DNA of 5,966 bases from Bordetella parapertussis (GTDB taxonomy: Bacteria; Pseudomonadota; Gammaproteobacteria; Burkholderiales; Burkholderiaceae_C), in assembly GCA_945900695.1 (NCBI GenBank), contig CAMDJU010000169.1, forward strand, positions 1 through 5,966. Reading direction: 5' to 3'. A program made the translations under genes and the position numbers. The notes under the pieces are model-generated. The model saw only the letters and a program-made list of their open reading frames with translations, searched no databases and was not told the DNA's origin. Shown here in pieces: positions 1 through 5,872 of this stretch; the stretch's first letter is position 1; every line of letters starts with the position of its first letter.

Positions 1-15
1 CAGAGACAGAAAACC

Positions 16-858
16 ATGAAATTTCAAGGCTCCGACAAATACGTCGCCACCCAAGACCTCAAATTGGCGGTCAACGCCGCCATCACCCTCAAACGTCCAT
101 TGCTGGTCAAGGGTGAGCCTGGAACCGGCAAAACCATGCTGGCAGAAGAGGTGGCCGAGGCTTTGGGCGTGGAGTTGCTGCAGTGGCACATCAAATCCAC
201 CACCAAAGCCCAGCAAGGCTTGTACGAGTACGACGCGGTGAGCCGCTTGCGCGACAGCCAATTGGGCGATGAGCGCGTCAAAGACATCCACAACTACATC
301 ATCAAAGGTGTTTTGTGGCAGGCTTTCACCGCCGACAAACCGGTGGCATTGCTCATTGATGAGATTGACAAGGCCGACATCGAGTTCCCCAACGATTTGC
401 TGCGTGAACTCGACCGCATGGAGTTTTACTGCTACGAAACCCGCGAGTTGGTGCGCGCCCAAACGCGGCCATTGGTGTTCATCACCTCCAACAATGAAAA
501 AGAACTGCCCGACGCCTTTTTGCGCCGTTGTTTTTTCCATTACATCAAGTTCCCCGAACCCGACACGATGAAGCAAATTGTGGCGGTGCACTTTCCCACC
601 CTCAAGCAAGACTTGCTGGCAGTGGCGATGAAAACTTTTTACGACGTGCGCAACCTCCCCGGCTTGAAAAAGAAGCCCAGCACCAGCGAGTTGCTCGACT
701 GGCTCAAGCTGCTGGTGGCCGAAGACATTCCGCTGGAAGCCCTGCAAACCCAAGACAACAAAGTGGCCGTTCCACCCTTGGTGGGGGCATTGCTGAAAAA
801 CGAACAAGATGTGACCTTGTTCGAAAAACTGGTTTTCATGCAAAGCCGCAACCGCTGA
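16..858 (+). CDS. MoxR-family AAA+ ATPase (partner of the downstream VWA protein)
   Basis: This 280-residue cytoplasmic ATPase belongs to the MoxR group of AAA+ proteins, which use ATP hydrolysis to remodel or activate partner proteins, usually together with a VWA-domain protein. The Walker A motif GEPGTGKT lies at residues 33-40, the Walker B motif ALLIDE at 111-116 and sensor 1 (FITSNN) at 155-160. An arginine pair (R170-R171, in DAFLRRCFFHY) sits where the arginine finger is expected. The highly conserved stretch HIKSTTKAQQGLYEYD (58-73) resembles, from memory, the PA2707-like branch of the MoxR family; that subfamily placement is inference. The C-terminal 80 residues form the helical lid. 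The ATG at 16 is preceded by a weak purine-rich stretch (GAGA at 3-6); the upstream context is cut off by the window edge. The stop lies 9 bases before the next gene, so cotranscription is likely. The target is unknown. Confidence 0.93.
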   Translation: MKFQGSDKYVATQDLKLAVNAAITLKRPLLVKGEPGTGKTMLAEEVAEALGVELLQWHIKSTTKAQQGLYEYDAVSRLRDSQLGDERVKDIHNYIIKGVLWQAFTADKPVALLIDEIDKADIEFPNDLLRELDRMEFYCYETRELVRAQTRPLVFITSNNEKELPDAFLRRCFFHYIKFPEPDTMKQIVAVHFPTLKQDLLAVAMKTFYDVRNLPGLKKKPSTSELLDWLKLLVAEDIPLEALQTQDNKVAVPPLVGALLKNEQDVTLFEKLVFMQSRNR

Positions 859-867
859 TCGCCCCCC

Positions 868-1092
868 ATGAAACAGTTGCTGGCACAAGGTCTTGGAGAT
901 GCCGTCGGGTTTGTGGTGGGGGCATTGCTGGGGTTTTTTGCGGGCCAGCTTTTGGGTTGCGATGTGTTCGATGCGGGCTACAGCACCCGCAGCATGGTGG
1001 GCATCGCCCTGGTCGGTTTGGGGGGGGGCATGGGATTGCAAGCCGCTCGCCGCTGGCTGCACGGGAAATCCAATGACACGGACGCCCCATGA
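868..1092 (+). CDS. Small glycine-rich membrane protein, two predicted transmembrane helices
   Basis: This 74-residue protein is of unrecognised family. Two hydrophobic glycine-rich segments are visible: about residues 12-30 (AVGFVVGALLGFFAGQLLG) and about 43-60 (MVGIALVGLGGGMGLQAA). They are joined by a short polar loop containing Cys31, and a basic, charged tail (RRWLHGKSND) follows. This suggests a two-helix inner-membrane hairpin protein with close helix packing; the prediction is from reading hydrophobicity only. No Shine-Dalgarno site is evident before the ATG, which lies 9 bases after the ATPase stop, so translation probably depends on coupling. Its stop overlaps the next start (ATGA, 1089-1092). 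The gene contains a run of nine G at 1020-1028 encoding part of LGGGMG. Retention of an open frame in exactly this gap supports a real gene, but its function cannot be assigned. Confidence 0.72.
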   Translation: MKQLLAQGLGDAVGFVVGALLGFFAGQLLGCDVFDAGYSTRSMVGIALVGLGGGMGLQAARRWLHGKSNDTDAP

Positions 1093-1685
1093 ACCTGCAA
1101 GCTGTGACCCTGCAAGGGCAACACGCCCGCTTGGAGCCCTTGCACTTAGACCATGCAGCGGCTCTGAGCGATGCGGTGCAAGACGGCGAGTTATGGCGCC
1201 TTTGGTATACCGCCATCCCCACCCCAGCCGCCATGAACAGCGAGGTGCAGCGGCGGCTCGACCTGCAGGCCAGCGGCAGCATGCTGCCCTTTGCCGTGAT
1301 CCACTTGCCCGATGAGCGCATGGCGGGCATGACCACCTTCATGCACATCGACCACGCCAACCGGCGTTTGGAAATTGGCTCCACTTGGTACCGCCAAAGT
1401 TTGCAACGCACAGCGCTCAATACAGAGTGCAAGCGCATGCTGCTGGGCCATGCCTTTGAAGAACTCGATTGCATTGCGGTGGAGTTTCGCACCCACTGGC
1501 ACAACACCGCCAGCCGGCGCGGCATTGAGCGCCTGGGTGCCAAGCTCGACGGCGTTTTGAGAAGCCACCAAATCGCCGCCAATGGCAGCTTGCGCGACAC
1601 CTGTGTGTACAGCATTGTGGCCAACGAATGGCCAGCGGTGAGGGCGCACCTTGATCACGCATTGCATGCCCCCCGCACGCCATGA
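1089..1685 (+). CDS. GNAT-family N-acetyltransferase (RimJ/RimL-like)
   Basis: This 198-residue cytoplasmic enzyme is predicted to transfer an acetyl group from acetyl-CoA to an amine, either on a protein N-terminus or on a small molecule. The substrate cannot be read from the sequence. The N-terminal strand ARLEPLHLDHAAAL (13-26) is typical of Acetyltransf_3 members. The core runs from EIGSTWYRQSLQRTALNTECKR (95-116) through the helix MLLGHAFEEL (117-126). The acetyl-CoA loop is at about 103-111, with Ala109 at a position that is often glycine in GNAT proteins. The distal motif NTASRRGIERLGAKLDGVLRSH (139-160) is strongly diagnostic of the family. The start is chosen from the ATGA overlap with the preceding small gene and the conserved N-terminus. 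No strong ribosome binding site is seen, consistent with coupling. It lies between the ATPase and its likely VWA partner, so it may act with them or may simply be an inserted passenger. Confidence 0.88.
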   Translation: MNLQAVTLQGQHARLEPLHLDHAAALSDAVQDGELWRLWYTAIPTPAAMNSEVQRRLDLQASGSMLPFAVIHLPDERMAGMTTFMHIDHANRRLEIGSTWYRQSLQRTALNTECKRMLLGHAFEELDCIAVEFRTHWHNTASRRGIERLGAKLDGVLRSHQIAANGSLRDTCVYSIVANEWPAVRAHLDHALHAPRTP

Positions 1686-1722
1686 ATCACCCAACACCAT
1701 TGAATGCTTGTTTGCCCATTGA

Positions 1723-1728
1723 AAGGGG
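1723..1728 (+). promoter_or_regulatory. Strong ribosome binding site of the VWA gene
   Basis: AAGGGG lies 6 bases upstream of the ATG at 1735 and is the clearest Shine-Dalgarno sequence in the left block. It fixes the start of the VWA gene. It also suggests that this gene is translated independently of the coupled pair before it, across a 49-base gap. Confidence 0.75.
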
Positions 1729-1734
1729 CTTGCC

Positions 1735-2919
1735 ATGCTGATTGATTTTTTCTACACCTTGCGCGCAGCCAAACTTCCGGTGTCGGTCAAGGAATACCTG
1801 AGCTTGCTCGAGGCCTTGCAAGCCAATGTGGTGGGTCCGGCCAGCGATGCGTGCAGCATGGATGATTTTTACTATTTGAGCCGCACCGCCTTGGTCAAAG
1901 ACGAAAAGCACTTTGACAAATTCGACCGGGCTTTTGGTGCCTACTTCAAGGGCGTGGAGATGATTGCCGACTTCACCAAAGAAGTGCCATTGGAGTGGCT
2001 GCAAAAAATCTTAGAGCGCGAACTCACCCCCGAGCAAAAAGCCGCGATCGAAAAAATGGGCTGGGACGAGTTGATGGAGACGCTGAAAAAACGCCTGGAA
2101 GAACAAAAAGAGCGCCACGAAGGGGGCAGCAAATGGATAGGCACCGGCGGCACCTCACCCTTTGGCAATGGCGGCTACAACCCCCAAGGCATTCGCATCG
2201 GTGGTAAGGGCGGCAACAAAAGTGCCGTCAAAGTCTGGGACCAACGCGCATACCAAGACTATGACGACAGCCAAGAGCTGGGCACCCGCAACATCAAGGT
2301 GGCTTTGCGCCGCTTGCGCAAATTTGCCCGCGAAGGATCGGCCGACGAACTGGACTTGGACGACACCATCCGCAGCACGGCCGCCAACGCCGGTTGGCTC
2401 GACATCAAAATGGTGCCCGAGCGCCACAACAACGTCAAAGTGTTGCTGCTCATGGACGTGGGTGGCACCATGGACGAACACGTGGCCCGGGTGGAAGAAA
2501 TGTTCTCCGCTGCCAAGGCCGAGTTCAAACACATGGAGTTTTACTACTTTCACAACTGCGTCTACGACTTCATGTGGAAGAACAACCGCCGCCGCTTTGC
2601 CGAAAAATTTGACACCTGGGACATCATCCGCAAGTACAACAAAGACTACAAGCTGATCTTCATTGGCGACGCCACCATGAGCCCTTATGAAATTTTGCAA
2701 CCTGGGGGCAGCGTGGAATACAACAATGAAGAAGCTGGCGCCGAGTGGTTGCAGCGCCTCACCCACGCCTTCCCGAAATTTGCTTGGATCAACCCCGAGC
2801 CCTTGGGGGTGTGGCAGTACCGCCAAAGCATCAGCGTCATCCAACAACTCATGTCCAACCGCATGTACCCCTTGACCATCAAAGGCCTGGAAGAGGCCAT
2901 GCGGGCCATGTCAAAGTGA
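1735..2919 (+). CDS. VWA (CoxE-like) domain protein, MoxR ATPase partner
   Basis: This 394-residue, probably cytoplasmic protein has a C-terminal von Willebrand factor A domain. Such proteins pair with MoxR ATPases to recognise or bridge the remodelled target. The N-terminal half (1-125) is helical and charged. A glycine-rich linker follows at 129-161 (key segments GTGGTSPFGNGGYNPQGIRI). The conserved segment LGTRNIKVALRRLRKFARE is at 182-200. The metal-ion-dependent adhesion site is at DVGGTMD (241-247), a D-x-G-x-T form rather than the classical D-x-S-x-S; from memory, relatives in this family mostly read DVGGSMD. A second acidic loop, GDATMSPYE (311-319), supplies Asp312. The C-terminus RMYPLTIKGLEEAMR (376-390) is also typical of the family. 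The preceding MoxR gene in the same run supports the functional pairing. Length and motifs are complete, with no sign of damage. The true substrate is unknown. Confidence 0.93.
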   Translation: MLIDFFYTLRAAKLPVSVKEYLSLLEALQANVVGPASDACSMDDFYYLSRTALVKDEKHFDKFDRAFGAYFKGVEMIADFTKEVPLEWLQKILERELTPEQKAAIEKMGWDELMETLKKRLEEQKERHEGGSKWIGTGGTSPFGNGGYNPQGIRIGGKGGNKSAVKVWDQRAYQDYDDSQELGTRNIKVALRRLRKFAREGSADELDLDDTIRSTAANAGWLDIKMVPERHNNVKVLLLMDVGGTMDEHVARVEEMFSAAKAEFKHMEFYYFHNCVYDFMWKNNRRRFAEKFDTWDIIRKYNKDYKLIFIGDATMSPYEILQPGGSVEYNNEEAGAEWLQRLTHAFPKFAWINPEPLGVWQYRQSISVIQQLMSNRMYPLTIKGLEEAMRAMSK

Positions 2920-2920
2920 C

Positions 2921-2945
2921 ACCCATGGCGGGCTGACCATTGGGT
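2921..2945 (+). terminator. Weak hairpin after the VWA gene, possible terminator
   Basis: ACCCATGG (2921-2928) pairs with CCAT-T-GGGT (2937-2945) with one bulged T and an 8-base loop, directly after the VWA stop. Only a short ATTTG follows, so it is a poor intrinsic terminator. It sits in the 53-base gap between two convergent genes, where termination of the left operon is expected. Confidence 0.3.
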
Positions 2946-2965
2946 ATTTGAGCGTTCATCAGACC

Positions 2966-2983
2966 CTGGGATTTAAACCCCAG
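2966..2983. repeat. Near-perfect 18-bp palindrome over the protease stop codon
   Basis: CTGGGATTTAAACCCCAG is an inverted repeat with a single mismatched pair (A2971/C2978). It includes the TAA stop of the minus-strand protease gene (2973-2975). It could form a small hairpin at the end of either convergent transcript, or be a coincidence of a short AT-rich core flanked by G and C runs. No T-run follows on either strand. Confidence 0.35.
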
Positions 2984-5813
2984 TCCAAGACCCATCGACA
3001 TCGCCCGTCAAAACCCCTACCAACGTCACACTGGCTGATGTGGAGCTGATGTCTGAGATTGCCGCAGCGCTGGTCCAGCCTTTGGGGTTGAGGCTTTGGG
3101 CAGAGGTGTAGGCGCTGGTCAGCTGGGTGTCGTCGTAATACTTCCAAGTCGGTGTGGGTGCCGTCAAACCCACCACCATCTTCAGCACCCCAATCGCATC
3201 GGTCAGGCCCACATCGCCGCTTTGGTCAAAGTCGGCTGCAATCGCTTGATAGGGTGACAAAGCGGTGTTGTTGCTGTTGACGTTCAGGCCCACAATCATT
3301 TTGAGGATGGCGATCGCATCGGTCAGGTTGACGGCATTGGTTTTACCGCCTTCACTGGGAGTTTTGGTGCTGTCCTTCCAGAATTTGGGCACGGCCAGGC
3401 TTTCGCCACCCGCCGCCACAAAGTCTGCGGCCACAACGGTCTTGTTGGCGAACTTCAGGCTCTCCACGTTGTACAGCGTGTCCGTGCCCTCGGTGCCCGT
3501 GTTGGCGGCGATTTTGAATCCGCCAGTGACCGCCGACACCGCATAACTGCTGGCGTTCAATGCATACACCACCGTGTCTTGGCCGTCACCGCCATCTATG
3601 GTGTCGTTGCCAGCGTTGCCGGTGATGGTGTCGGCACCCGCATTGCCATTGATGGCGTTGGCCAAGCCATTGCCATACAAACCATCCCCCAAGCTGGAGC
3701 CGTCCAAGTTCTCAATTTGGGTGCCGAAATTGACCGTGATTTGACCGGCCTTCGAGATATATGCTTCCTTGGCACTGCCCACATAACCCCAATACCCCGG
3801 CTCCAAATAAATCGTCACCGCTTTGCTGCTGCTGGCCGCACTGATCTTGTCGGTGCCACCACCATCCCAAACGAAGTTGGTGCTGGTCTCAGAGATGGTG
3901 TAAGTGTCTGCCCCCGTGCGTGCCGTGGTGCTGGGGCCATAGATGTATTGCAGGGCCGCAATATCCAAAGGGCTGTATTTCAAGCTGGTTTGCTCAATGG
4001 GTTCATTGGTATAGCTCATCACCGACCAAATAGTGAAGTCTTCAATACCCTTTTCTAAATATGGGGGCTCGGCTTTACCATTGGCTGCATCTGATTGATC
4101 AAACGGGTGTTTCAGCCCCAAGGCATGGCCAATTTCATGGATCAAAATCTGCGATCCATAGGTGCCTTCTGCCAAGTCCTTGACGTCGTCGTCGTTCTTG
4201 TTCAAAAAAACGTCATTCCCATCAAAGTTACTTGATGGCCCAAAAGCATAGCCCGCACTGCCTGTTTGCGAATTGGTGCCAAAGGACAAGGTGTTGAGCG
4301 CACTGGCACTGGTGCCAGACACAAACTGAACATCAATCACACCCTTGATGTAGTCGAACGCCGCAAGGGTTCGGGCTTTTTGAACATCGCTGAAAGCCAC
4401 AAAGGAGCCGTCGGCTTGTTTGGTATTGGCGTAATAAGTGGGCAACTGGCTGGGAAAGAAATACTTAAATGTCTTGGCGCTGCCCAGCAAAGTGGCGTCA
4501 TTCAAACCGGCGCTCGAATCAAACAACAGCGAATTGATCCAATAAGGCAAAGCCAAGGCCCCATTGGTATAGGTCACGGTCTCAATAGAGCTGGGCAACT
4601 TGACAAAGCTTTGCGATACAAAGGCCGTATCGGTTCCACCGGAGTCATAGATGTAATCGGTCATGTCGCTGACGTAATAAACGTCATTGCCAGCACCGCC
4701 TTGTAAATCATCAATGCCCAAGCCACCCGTCAGCGTATCGTTGCCAGCGCCACCGTACAAAGAGTCATTGCCATCACCACCATCTAAAGATTTATTACCC
4801 GTGCCGCCACTGAGCAAGGAATCATTTCCTGCGCCACCGATCAAAGTGTCAGCGCCTGTGCCGCCGTTCAAGGTGTCGTTGCCTTCGCCTCCATCCAGGT
4901 ATTTATTGCCCGTACCGGTGTAGACATTCAAAGAATCATTGCCAGCGCCGCCTTGCAGGCTGTCGTCACCCGTGCCTTGATCCAGCAACGAATCGTCACC
5001 TGCACCACCGATCAAGGTATCGGACCCTTTACCGCCGCTCAAGGTGTCGTTGCCATCCCCCCCATCCAAATACTTGTTACCGGTGCCGGTGTAGGCGTTC
5101 AAATCATCATTGCCAGTGCCCCCCAACAAGCGGTCGGCACCGGTACTTTGATCCATCAAATAGTCATCGCCGGCGCCACCAACCAGCGTGTCTGCACCCG
5201 TGCCACCGGTCAAGCTGTCGTTGCCATCTTCACCATCTAAAGATTTGTTGCCGGTCCCAGAATAGGTGCTGATGGTGTCATTGCCCAAGCCGCCCTGTAA
5301 TGTGTCGGTGCCTGATTCTTGGTCGTATAAAAAGTCGTCGCCAGCGCCGCCCACCAAGCTGTCCGATCCATTTCCGCCGGTGATGTTGTCAATGCCTTCG
5401 CCGCCATCGATTTGGTCATCGCCCTCTTGTCCGTAAATCGTATCGGCACCATCACCACCATTGATCACATCTGCGCCAGATTGGCCATACAAATGGTCAT
5501 TGCCAGTGCCCCCATTGATCGTGTCTGCGTCTGACCCTCCGAAAATAGCATCATTGCCTTCGCCACCGCTGAGGGTTTTGACGCCCGTGGATGGGTAGGA
5601 GCTGTAATAACCGATAGATGCATCGATCATGAACCCATTGATGTCGTCGTTACCAGCACCGCCATCCACCACATCCACACCATCGCCGGTGATGATTCTG
5701 TCGTTGCCCGCTAAGCCTGCAATGGTGTCATTGCCGCCAAAGGCCGAAATGGTGTCGTTGCCAGAGGTGCCGTCTAATCGCTCGGCTTGATCGCTTCCAT
5801 TGATCTCAGACAT
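2973..5813 (-). CDS. Large RTX serralysin-type zinc metalloprotease with dockerin-like region
   Basis: This 946-residue protein is predicted to be a secreted calcium-dependent zinc endopeptidase. It has no N-terminal signal peptide; it opens directly with RTX repeats, which fits type I (ABC transporter) export. Residues about 4-380 are glycine- and aspartate-rich RTX nonapeptides (GGxGxDxLx), including three 57-residue super-repeats. Residues about 420-626 form the protease, with the zinc motif [12 protein letters not shown] at 559-570 (H559, E560, H563, H569) and the Met-turn SVMSYT at 597-602. A second RTX and beta-sandwich part spans about 703-800. Dockerin-like segments follow at 821-883, then a tail with [12 protein letters not shown] at 932-943. 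Classical serralysins are about 450-500 residues with the protease first, so the long N-terminal RTX block is unusual. GGAG at 5821-5824, 7 bases before the ATG, supports the start. A same-strand gene ends 59 bases upstream. Substrate and transporter genes are not visible. Confidence 0.95.
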   Translation of the reverse strand: MSEINGSDQAERLDGTSGNDTISAFGGNDTIAGLAGNDRIITGDGVDVVDGGAGNDDINGFMIDASIGYYSSYPSTGVKTLSGGEGNDAIFGGSDADTINGGTGNDHLYGQSGADVINGGDGADTIYGQEGDDQIDGGEGIDNITGGNGSDSLVGGAGDDFLYDQESGTDTLQGGLGNDTISTYSGTGNKSLDGEDGNDSLTGGTGADTLVGGAGDDYLMDQSTGADRLLGGTGNDDLNAYTGTGNKYLDGGDGNDTLSGGKGSDTLIGGAGDDSLLDQGTGDDSLQGGAGNDSLNVYTGTGNKYLDGGEGNDTLNGGTGADTLIGGAGNDSLLSGGTGNKSLDGGDGNDSLYGGAGNDTLTGGLGIDDLQGGAGNDVYYVSDMTDYIYDSGGTDTAFVSQSFVKLPSSIETVTYTNGALALPYWINSLLFDSSAGLNDATLLGSAKTFKYFFPSQLPTYYANTKQADGSFVAFSDVQKARTLAAFDYIKGVIDVQFVSGTSASALNTLSFGTNSQTGSAGYAFGPSSNFDGNDVFLNKNDDDVKDLAEGTYGSQILIHEIGHALGLKHPFDQSDAANGKAEPPYLEKGIEDFTIWSVMSYTNEPIEQTSLKYSPLDIAALQYIYGPSTTARTGADTYTISETSTNFVWDGGGTDKISAASSSKAVTIYLEPGYWGYVGSAKEAYISKAGQITVNFGTQIENLDGSSLGDGLYGNGLANAINGNAGADTITGNAGNDTIDGGDGQDTVVYALNASSYAVSAVTGGFKIAANTGTEGTDTLYNVESLKFANKTVVAADFVAAGGESLAVPKFWKDSTKTPSEGGKTNAVNLTDAIAILKMIVGLNVNSNNTALSPYQAIAADFDQSGDVGLTDAIGVLKMVVGLTAPTPTWKYYDDTQLTSAYTSAQSLNPKGWTSAAAISDISSTSASVTLVGVLTGDVDGSWTGV
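2985..3020 (-). repeat. Copy 1 of C-terminal tail repeat ([12 protein letters not shown]) in the protease
   Basis: This 36-base segment encodes residues 932-943 of the protease, just before its stop. It matches the segment at 5885-5920 at 30 of 36 bases by eye, with 20 of 21 identical in the part nearest the stop (2985-3005 against 5885-5905). All six differences are synonymous. The two copies are direct repeats that flank the whole protease gene. Confidence 0.85.
3165..3353 (-). other. Dockerin-like paired segment (residues 821-883 of the protease)
   Basis: Two related segments are visible: [18 protein letters not shown] (826-843) and [18 protein letters not shown] (866-883). The second has a full calcium-loop pattern, with D861, D863, S865, D867 and D872 at loop positions 1, 3, 5, 7 and 12, as in type I dockerin or EF-hand loops. 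The first is degenerate, with E821, G823 and T825 at positions 1, 3 and 5, and only D832 kept at position 12. The helices after both loops are almost identical. In known systems dockerins bind cohesins; no cohesin is encoded in this window, so a structural or calcium-stabilising role is equally possible. Confidence 0.75.
4104..4139 (-). other. Zinc-binding active-site motif of the protease
   Basis: This segment encodes [12 protein letters not shown], residues 559-570, a full match to the metzincin/serralysin pattern HExxHxxGxxH followed by Pro. Three zinc-binding histidines and the catalytic glutamate are intact. With the downstream Met-turn (M599) and Tyr601, this indicates an active enzyme. 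Confidence 0.93.
4674..5804 (-). repeat. N-terminal RTX calcium-binding repeat array (coding)
   Basis: This array encodes residues about 4-380 of the protease: dozens of glycine/aspartate-rich units such as [17 protein letters not shown] and [11 protein letters not shown] arrays stay unfolded in the low-calcium cytosol and fold into a beta-roll on binding calcium outside the cell. At the DNA level the array reads as a degenerate short repeat on the plus strand (the complements of GGNGND codons), which could be mistaken for a noncoding tandem repeat. Confidence 0.93.
4773..5396 (-). repeat. Higher-order 57-residue super-repeats within the RTX array
   Basis: Three consecutive units of exactly 57 residues are visible at 140-196, 197-253 and 254-310 (DNA 5226-5396, 5055-5225 and 4884-5054). 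A shortened fourth of 37 residues follows at 311-347 (4773-4883), missing 20 residues from its middle. Each full unit runs through GG-x-G-S/A-DTL, GGAGDD, a DQ-containing turn (YDQESG, MDQSTG, LDQGTG) and ends in a non-RTX insert of the type [12 protein letters not shown]. Synonymous sites differ widely between units, so the duplication is not recent. Confidence 0.88.
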
Positions 5814-5820
5814 CCATCAA

Positions 5821-5824
5821 CTCC
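5821..5824 (-). promoter_or_regulatory. Ribosome binding site of the protease gene
   Basis: On the minus strand GGAG lies 7 bases before the ATG at 5813-5811. It supports this start. A second ATG two codons' width upstream (5817-5815) is out of frame. Confidence 0.7.
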
Positions 5825-5830
5825 AGGGTT

Positions 5831-5857
5831 TTGATGCTGGATTACACCATGCATCAA
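5831..5857 (-). promoter_or_regulatory. Intergenic hairpin just upstream of the protease ribosome binding site
   Basis: TTGATGC-TGG (5831-5840) pairs with CCA-T-GCATCAA (5847-5857), giving a 10-bp stem with one bulged base and a 6-base loop (ATTACA as written on the plus strand). It occupies nearly half of the 59-base gap between the two minus-strand genes. No U-run follows on the minus strand, so it is not a typical intrinsic terminator. It may be an mRNA-processing or stability element, or an operator. No convincing promoter was found in the gap. Confidence 0.4.
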
Positions 5858-5872
5858 GCACTCCAAAGCCTA

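Noticed and set aside
528..1076. 182-codon plus-strand open frame across the end of the ATPase gene and the small gene
   Set aside because: It runs out of frame over conserved ATPase sequence and has no domain or ribosome binding site.
836..1624. Long minus-strand open frame opposite the small gene and the acetyltransferase gene
   Set aside because: It overlaps two well-supported plus-strand genes, is rich in Cys, Arg, Ser and Trp with no recognisable domain, and looks like an antisense shadow.
2155..2847. 230-codon minus-strand open frame opposite the VWA gene
   Set aside because: It is rich in Val, His and Ala in the manner of antisense frames and lies fully inside a gene with clear family motifs.
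3579..4058. Plus-strand open frames opposite the protease (also 4266-4706 and 4687-5240)
   Set aside because: These are complements of low-complexity RTX and protease codons; their apparent repeats mirror the real gene.
4773..5396. Regularly spaced repeats that could suggest a CRISPR array or noncoding tandem repeats
   Set aside because: The periodicity is that of RTX codons inside one long intact minus-strand gene; the units are not identical and there are no unique spacers.
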